A stretch of 8,342 nt of DNA. Source: Rhodothermales bacterium. Lineage in GTDB: Bacteria; Bacteroidota; Rhodothermia; Rhodothermales; VXPQ01. The DNA lies in NCBI GenBank assembly GCA_028283985.1, contig JANQSQ010000333.1:1-8342 (forward strand), written 5' to 3'. The position numbers and the translations under genes are program-made. The notes beneath the pieces are model-generated. The model worked only from the letters and a program-made list of their open reading frames with translations, was not told the origin of the DNA and made no database searches. This document shows positions 5,923-8,342 of the stretch, piece after piece (the first letter of the stretch is position 1; every line of letters begins with the position of its first letter).

Positions 5923-5961
5923 AGGATACTCTGAGCGAAGTGGTTTTGATCGGAGTATCCT
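5923..5961 (-). other. Inverted repeat in the birA-coaX junction
   Basis: AGGATACTC (5923-5931) and GAGTATCCT (5953-5961) are perfect 9-bp complements around a 21-nt loop. The birA stop (5960-5962) lies in one arm and coaX starts 19 nt further on. A competing 8-bp stem is possible between GCGAAGTG (5935-5942, in the loop) and CACTTCGC (5972-5979, inside birA). No T-tract follows on the minus strand, so it is not a classical terminator. Confidence 0.5.
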
Positions 5962-6823
5962 ATACCGTGGTCACTTCGCCGGCATGAAAGGTCTGTATAC
6001 CCTCGCCAGTGGCGAGCAGAAGGCCGCCGGCTTCCCCCAGTCCCGCTACAACACCCTGCACGGAACCGCTCCCGTGCGCAAAACGGAGTTCCGCCGGAGC
6101 ATTCAGGTTATACATACGGCGCATGTACCGCTTCCCCACAGCGACGGCGTCTTCTTCGAGGCGGTCAAGCGCTTGTTCGAGGCGATCGAATACGGCGGCG
6201 AGCAGATGAGCGCGGTGAATCGTGTGCCCGGTGGCCAGCAAAAGCGATGCAGCCTGTGGTTCGATATCGGTCGGGAACGTGTCCTCGTTGACGTTTATGC
6301 CGATACCGAGAATGACCGCGCGCGATGCAGAGGATGCCTGCCCCGCCCCGGCGGATTCCAGTAACATCCCGCAGCATTTCCTCTCGTCGATCAGGATGTC
6401 GTTGGGCCATTTTATCTGCGTGCATACCGGCGCCGTAAAGCGGTCGATGGCTTCCGACGCCGCCACGCAGGCAGCTATCGTAATGAGATTCCAGCGATCA
6501 GGCGCCAGCACCGGACGCAGCACCACGGAAAAGGTCAGGTTGAGACCGCTGCGCGCCGACCACGCGCGCCCCATGCGTCCCCGCCCTTTCGTCTGGAGTT
6601 CCGCGTACACGACCGCCCCGTTCGGCGCTCCCGCCGTCGCCCATTCCAGTGCAAGGTCGTTCGTGGAGGTCACAGTGTCGTACGCCCGGATTTCCTTCCC
6701 GATGCAGCCTTGCCGGCCGGCGTATTGCGCATCGAGCAGACGGCGGGCCTCATAAGCAGGGCCGCCCGTTATCTCTCGGAGGGACGCGGCCATGGGACGC
6801 ATCGGTCTTTCCCGGGCATTCAT
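5960..6823 (-). CDS. birA: Biotin--[acetyl-CoA-carboxylase] ligase, catalytic-only form
   Basis: BirA makes biotinyl-5'-AMP and transfers biotin to the carrier lysine of acetyl-CoA carboxylase. The 287-aa product shows TSTND (52-56), the biotinyl-AMP loop QTKGRGRMGRAW (77-88), KWPNDI (138-143), the active-site lysine region with Lys149 and GMLLE (152-156), and GIGINVN (173-179). A C-terminal SH3-like domain covers about 240-287. There is no N-terminal winged-helix domain, so this is a class I ligase that should not act as the biotin repressor. Several in-frame ATGs (6823, 6802, 6793) make the exact start uncertain; the longest is given. It is followed by coaX (56 nt), separated by an inverted repeat. 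Both products feed cofactors to fatty-acid synthesis. Confidence 0.94.
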   Translation of the reverse strand: MNARERPMRPMAASLREITGGPAYEARRLLDAQYAGRQGCIGKEIRAYDTVTSTNDLALEWATAGAPNGAVVYAELQTKGRGRMGRAWSARSGLNLTFSVVLRPVLAPDRWNLITIAACVAASEAIDRFTAPVCTQIKWPNDILIDERKCCGMLLESAGAGQASSASRAVILGIGINVNEDTFPTDIEPQAASLLLATGHTIHRAHLLAAVFDRLEQALDRLEEDAVAVGKRYMRRMYNLNAPAELRFAHGSGSVQGVVAGLGEAGGLLLATGEGIQTFHAGEVTTV

Positions 6824-6873
6824 GAATCGAAGAATGAAAGGAATCTTTCGTCGAACAGGGTTAAAGCGGATTG

Positions 6874-6882
6874 CAAAAAATA
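6874..6882 (-). promoter_or_regulatory. Possible -7 element for the birA-coaX operon
   Basis: On the minus strand TATTTTTTG resembles TAnnTTTG with one extra T, about 50 nt above the first birA ATG. It lies in the 121-nt gap after the upstream lipoprotein gene and beyond that gene's hairpin. This is a weak match and no -33 element is evident. Confidence 0.25.
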
Positions 6883-6906
6883 ACTACGATGGTCATGGCT
6901 TGCACA

Positions 6907-6930
6907 CCCGGTCGGTTTCTCGCCGACGGG
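6907..6930 (-). terminator. Candidate hairpin terminator after the second lipoprotein gene
   Basis: CCCG-TCGG (6907-6915, with one bulged G) pairs with CCGACGGG (6923-6930) around a 7-nt loop, an 8-bp GC-rich stem 14 nt after the stop at 6945. No T-tract follows on the minus strand, so termination may be inefficient or need a factor. On the plus strand it is followed only by TCTTT. Confidence 0.35.
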
Positions 6931-6944
6931 TCTTTCGCGGACAT

Positions 6945-7790
6945 TCAGTCGCTTCGGTCCGGATCGTCGCGATTCGACGCCTGAGCCATTTCCCGAAAAT
7001 CGTAATACTCCACCGTGCTCCGGAAACGCTGCGCAGGACGCAACAGGAGCTTTATGCGCGTTTCGAAACGGGTATGGTCCGGCGCCCATGTTCCGGAAGG
7101 GAGACGGATCGTGCTCAGAAAAAAGGCGCTTTCCTCCCGGAACCACAACGCGGCATGCACCCGCTCGATGTATATGCCGACAAGGCGATCCGATGTCCGA
7201 TCCAGATACAGATGTACGAGCTGGATGGTCCGGGATACTTCGAAACCCGGACGGGCGGTAATCCTGAGGACCCGCACAGGGCGGTCGGACAGCATGGAAT
7301 CGGGGGCGAATTCGTACCGCCAGGCTTCCCGGTTCCGGGCTACGGCATACGGCGGGTCTTCCGGAATTATATACTCCGCCAGATCGGATGCGGCGAAGCC
7401 GGCTTCCTCCAGGTCGTCTTCCGTCGAAACGAAACGGCGCAGATAGCCGAAATCGAACGTTCCGGAAGATTCCGAGTAGATCGTGCGCGCCCCTTCCGCA
7501 TCGTGGCGCACCTCCTGTTCGCGGGAAGCGAGAAGCGCGCCGCTCTCGTCGAATTGCACGGTACGGGTGCGTTGCGTGTACGCACGGGTCGAAACGCTGC
7601 CGAAATCGGAGCGAAGCGCCGTCTCGTCGATGCGCTCCAGCAAAGCGCCGACGGAATCGGCAGCGGCCAACTCCTCCGGCGTCAGCGGGGCCGGCGGGGT
7701 GTTCCGGTCCGCGCATCCCGACGCAAGGAATACCAGACACACGCTCCATGCAAGGACCGATCCATGCGAAACCCGTCGGAGGGGTCGCAT
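6945..7790 (-). CDS. Uncharacterised lipoprotein, about 281 aa
   Basis: From the ATG at 7790 the product starts MRPLRR, followed by a hydrophobic core and the lipobox LASGC with Cys26, so it is predicted to be exported and lipidated. In-frame ATGs at 7820 and 7832 would give 10-14 extra residues; the basic MRPLRRVSHG start gives the best signal peptide. The mature part has a Pro/Ala-rich stretch, then alternating strand-like segments. The C-terminal half has repeated amphipathic beta patterns (VRVLRITARPGFEV, IQLVHLYLDRTSDRLVGIYI, RFRSTVEYYDF) that recall LolA/LolB-like half-barrel lipoproteins. That resemblance is only a fold-level guess. I do not recognise a named family. It is transcribed away from fabI and is followed by birA after 121 nt. 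A longer overlapping frame (6820-7845) lacks any signal peptide and is rejected. Confidence 0.8.
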   Translation of the reverse strand: MRPLRRVSHGSVLAWSVCLVFLASGCADRNTPPAPLTPEELAAADSVGALLERIDETALRSDFGSVSTRAYTQRTRTVQFDESGALLASREQEVRHDAEGARTIYSESSGTFDFGYLRRFVSTEDDLEEAGFAASDLAEYIIPEDPPYAVARNREAWRYEFAPDSMLSDRPVRVLRITARPGFEVSRTIQLVHLYLDRTSDRLVGIYIERVHAALWFREESAFFLSTIRLPSGTWAPDHTRFETRIKLLLRPAQRFRSTVEYYDFREMAQASNRDDPDRSD

Positions 7791-7900
7791 TTTCCGGACA
7801 GACAGCAAAAAGCGGGACATCAAGTGCGGCATGACACAGCGGCAAAACGGATGCAGGATACAGATGCAGTAGCGAATAAAACCCCGGATTCCTTACATTT

Positions 7901-7939
7901 CATGCGCGCATACCGGATACGCTGCATACGCCGCGCATG
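7901..7939. promoter_or_regulatory. Inverted repeat in the lipoprotein/fabI divergent region
   Basis: CATGCGCG (7901-7908) and CGCGCATG (7932-7939) are perfect 8-bp complements with a 23-nt spacer. The left arm also overlaps the 10-bp palindrome ATGCGCGCAT (7902-7911), and GCATAC occurs twice in the spacer and its edges (7908-7913 and 7924-7929). The site lies in the 203-nt gap shared by two divergent genes, 55 nt above the fabI start. An AT-rich GATAATATAG (7964-7973) follows and may be part of the fabI promoter. It could be an operator or an RNA hairpin. Confidence 0.4.
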
Positions 7940-7993
7940 CCGGAAGCGAGCGGAAAATTCCCTGATAATATAGTACGCATAATCCACAGGAAG

Positions 7994-8342
7994 ATGACCG
8001 GAAACGGATTGTTGCAAGGAAAAAAGGGGCTTGTCTTCGGCGCCCTGAACGATCAGAGCATCGGCTGGGCCATTGCGGAGGCCGCACACCGGGAAGGAGC
8101 GTCTCTGGTGCTTTCGAATGCGCCGGTGGCCCGACGCCTCGGTGCGCTTAACAGTCTGGCCGAACAAACCGGGGGGCAGGTTATATGGGCAGACGCCACC
8201 AGTGACGACGACCTGACTGCACTGTATGCGCAGGTCAAGGAAGACGGCCCGCTCGATTTTATCGTGCATTCCATCGGGATGGGCGTCAATCTGCGGAAGA
8301 ACGTGCCGTATCCGGAACTCAACTACGCGTGGTATCAGAAAA
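7994..8342 (+). CDS. fabI: Enoyl-[acyl-carrier-protein] reductase FabI (3' end cut off by window edge)
   Basis: FabI reduces trans-2-enoyl-ACP with NAD(P)H, the last step of each fatty-acid elongation cycle. The visible 116 residues cover the N-terminal Rossmann half: LLQGKKGLVFGALNDQSIGW (6-25) holds the dinucleotide-binding loop, SNAP (41-44) lies at the second strand, ADATSDDDL (66-74) matches the adenine-contact region, and VHSIG (91-95) is the conserved FabI motif. The segment MGVNLRKNVPYPELNYAWYQ (96-115) follows the pattern seen in Bacteroidota FabI proteins. The catalytic Tyr and Lys would be beyond the edge. ATG at 7994 is preceded directly by AGGAAG (7988-7993), too close for a normal Shine-Dalgarno. 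The gene is divergent from a lipoprotein gene. Confidence 0.95.
   Translation, partial: MTGNGLLQGKKGLVFGALNDQSIGWAIAEAAHREGASLVLSNAPVARRLGALNSLAEQTGGQVIWADATSDDDLTALYAQVKEDGPLDFIVHSIGMGVNLRKNVPYPELNYAWYQK

Noticed and set aside
6820..7845. 341-codon minus-strand frame overlapping the second lipoprotein in another frame
   Set aside because: The competing frame (6945-7790) has a signal peptide and lipobox; this one has neither and reads as Arg/Gly/Pro-rich shadow.
6792..7973. 393-codon plus-strand frame
   Set aside because: It is antisense to the second lipoprotein and the start of birA, basic and low-information, with no signal or motif.
1..8342. CRISPR array, tRNA/rRNA, phage or defence genes
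   Set aside because: No regularly spaced repeats, tRNA-like cloverleaf, rRNA-like stretch, integrase or nuclease/toxin motifs were found on either strand.

Overview
This is a G+C-rich (roughly 55-60% by eye), densely coded chromosomal window with the character of a Rhodothermota/Bacteroidota genome. Four things suggest this: an enoyl-ACP reductase of the Bacteroidota type, a 31-residue AURKAIP1/COX24-type basic protein nearly identical to the one annotated throughout Bacteroidota, a clean TAnnTTTG -7 promoter element, and almost no Shine-Dalgarno sequences ahead of the genes. The high G+C points to Rhodothermota (Salinibacter/Rhodothermus relatives) rather than Bacteroides or Flavobacterium. 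This is inference from the sequence alone.

Layout. Positions 1-1905 (minus strand) hold a tandem NfeD pair: a long membrane protein with a ClpP-like serine protease domain, then a short NfeD protein that runs off the left edge. Positions 1993-2529 (minus) encode a small uncharacterised lipoprotein with a well-placed Bacteroidota promoter. Positions 2671-3483 (minus) encode an alpha/beta hydrolase. A divergent intergenic region of about 300 bp follows. Then come three plus-strand genes: the 31-aa ribosome-type protein (3785-3880), a YtxH-family membrane protein (3910-4245) and a YaaA-family peroxide-stress protein (4300-5112). Convergent with them on the minus strand lie coaX (type III pantothenate kinase, 5133-5903) and, upstream of it in the same operon, birA (biotin-protein ligase, 5960-6823). 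A second uncharacterised lipoprotein (6945-7790, minus) is divergent from fabI, which starts at 7994 (plus) and is cut by the right edge.

Functional links. birA and coaX form a familiar cofactor operon: biotin attachment to acetyl-CoA carboxylase and the first step of CoA synthesis. Both, like fabI, serve fatty-acid synthesis, so the right half has a loose lipid/cofactor theme. The NfeD pair is expected to work with a flotillin-like SPFH protein, probably just beyond the left edge. The rest looks like housekeeping genes with no clear shared pathway.

I found no CRISPR array, tRNA, rRNA, transposase or obvious defence system. The most unusual signal is a short repeated motif (core GGTAACAGGCCC) in four copies, each at or just after the 3' end of a gene. 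Two copies match over 21 bp and face each other across a 2.5-kb block.
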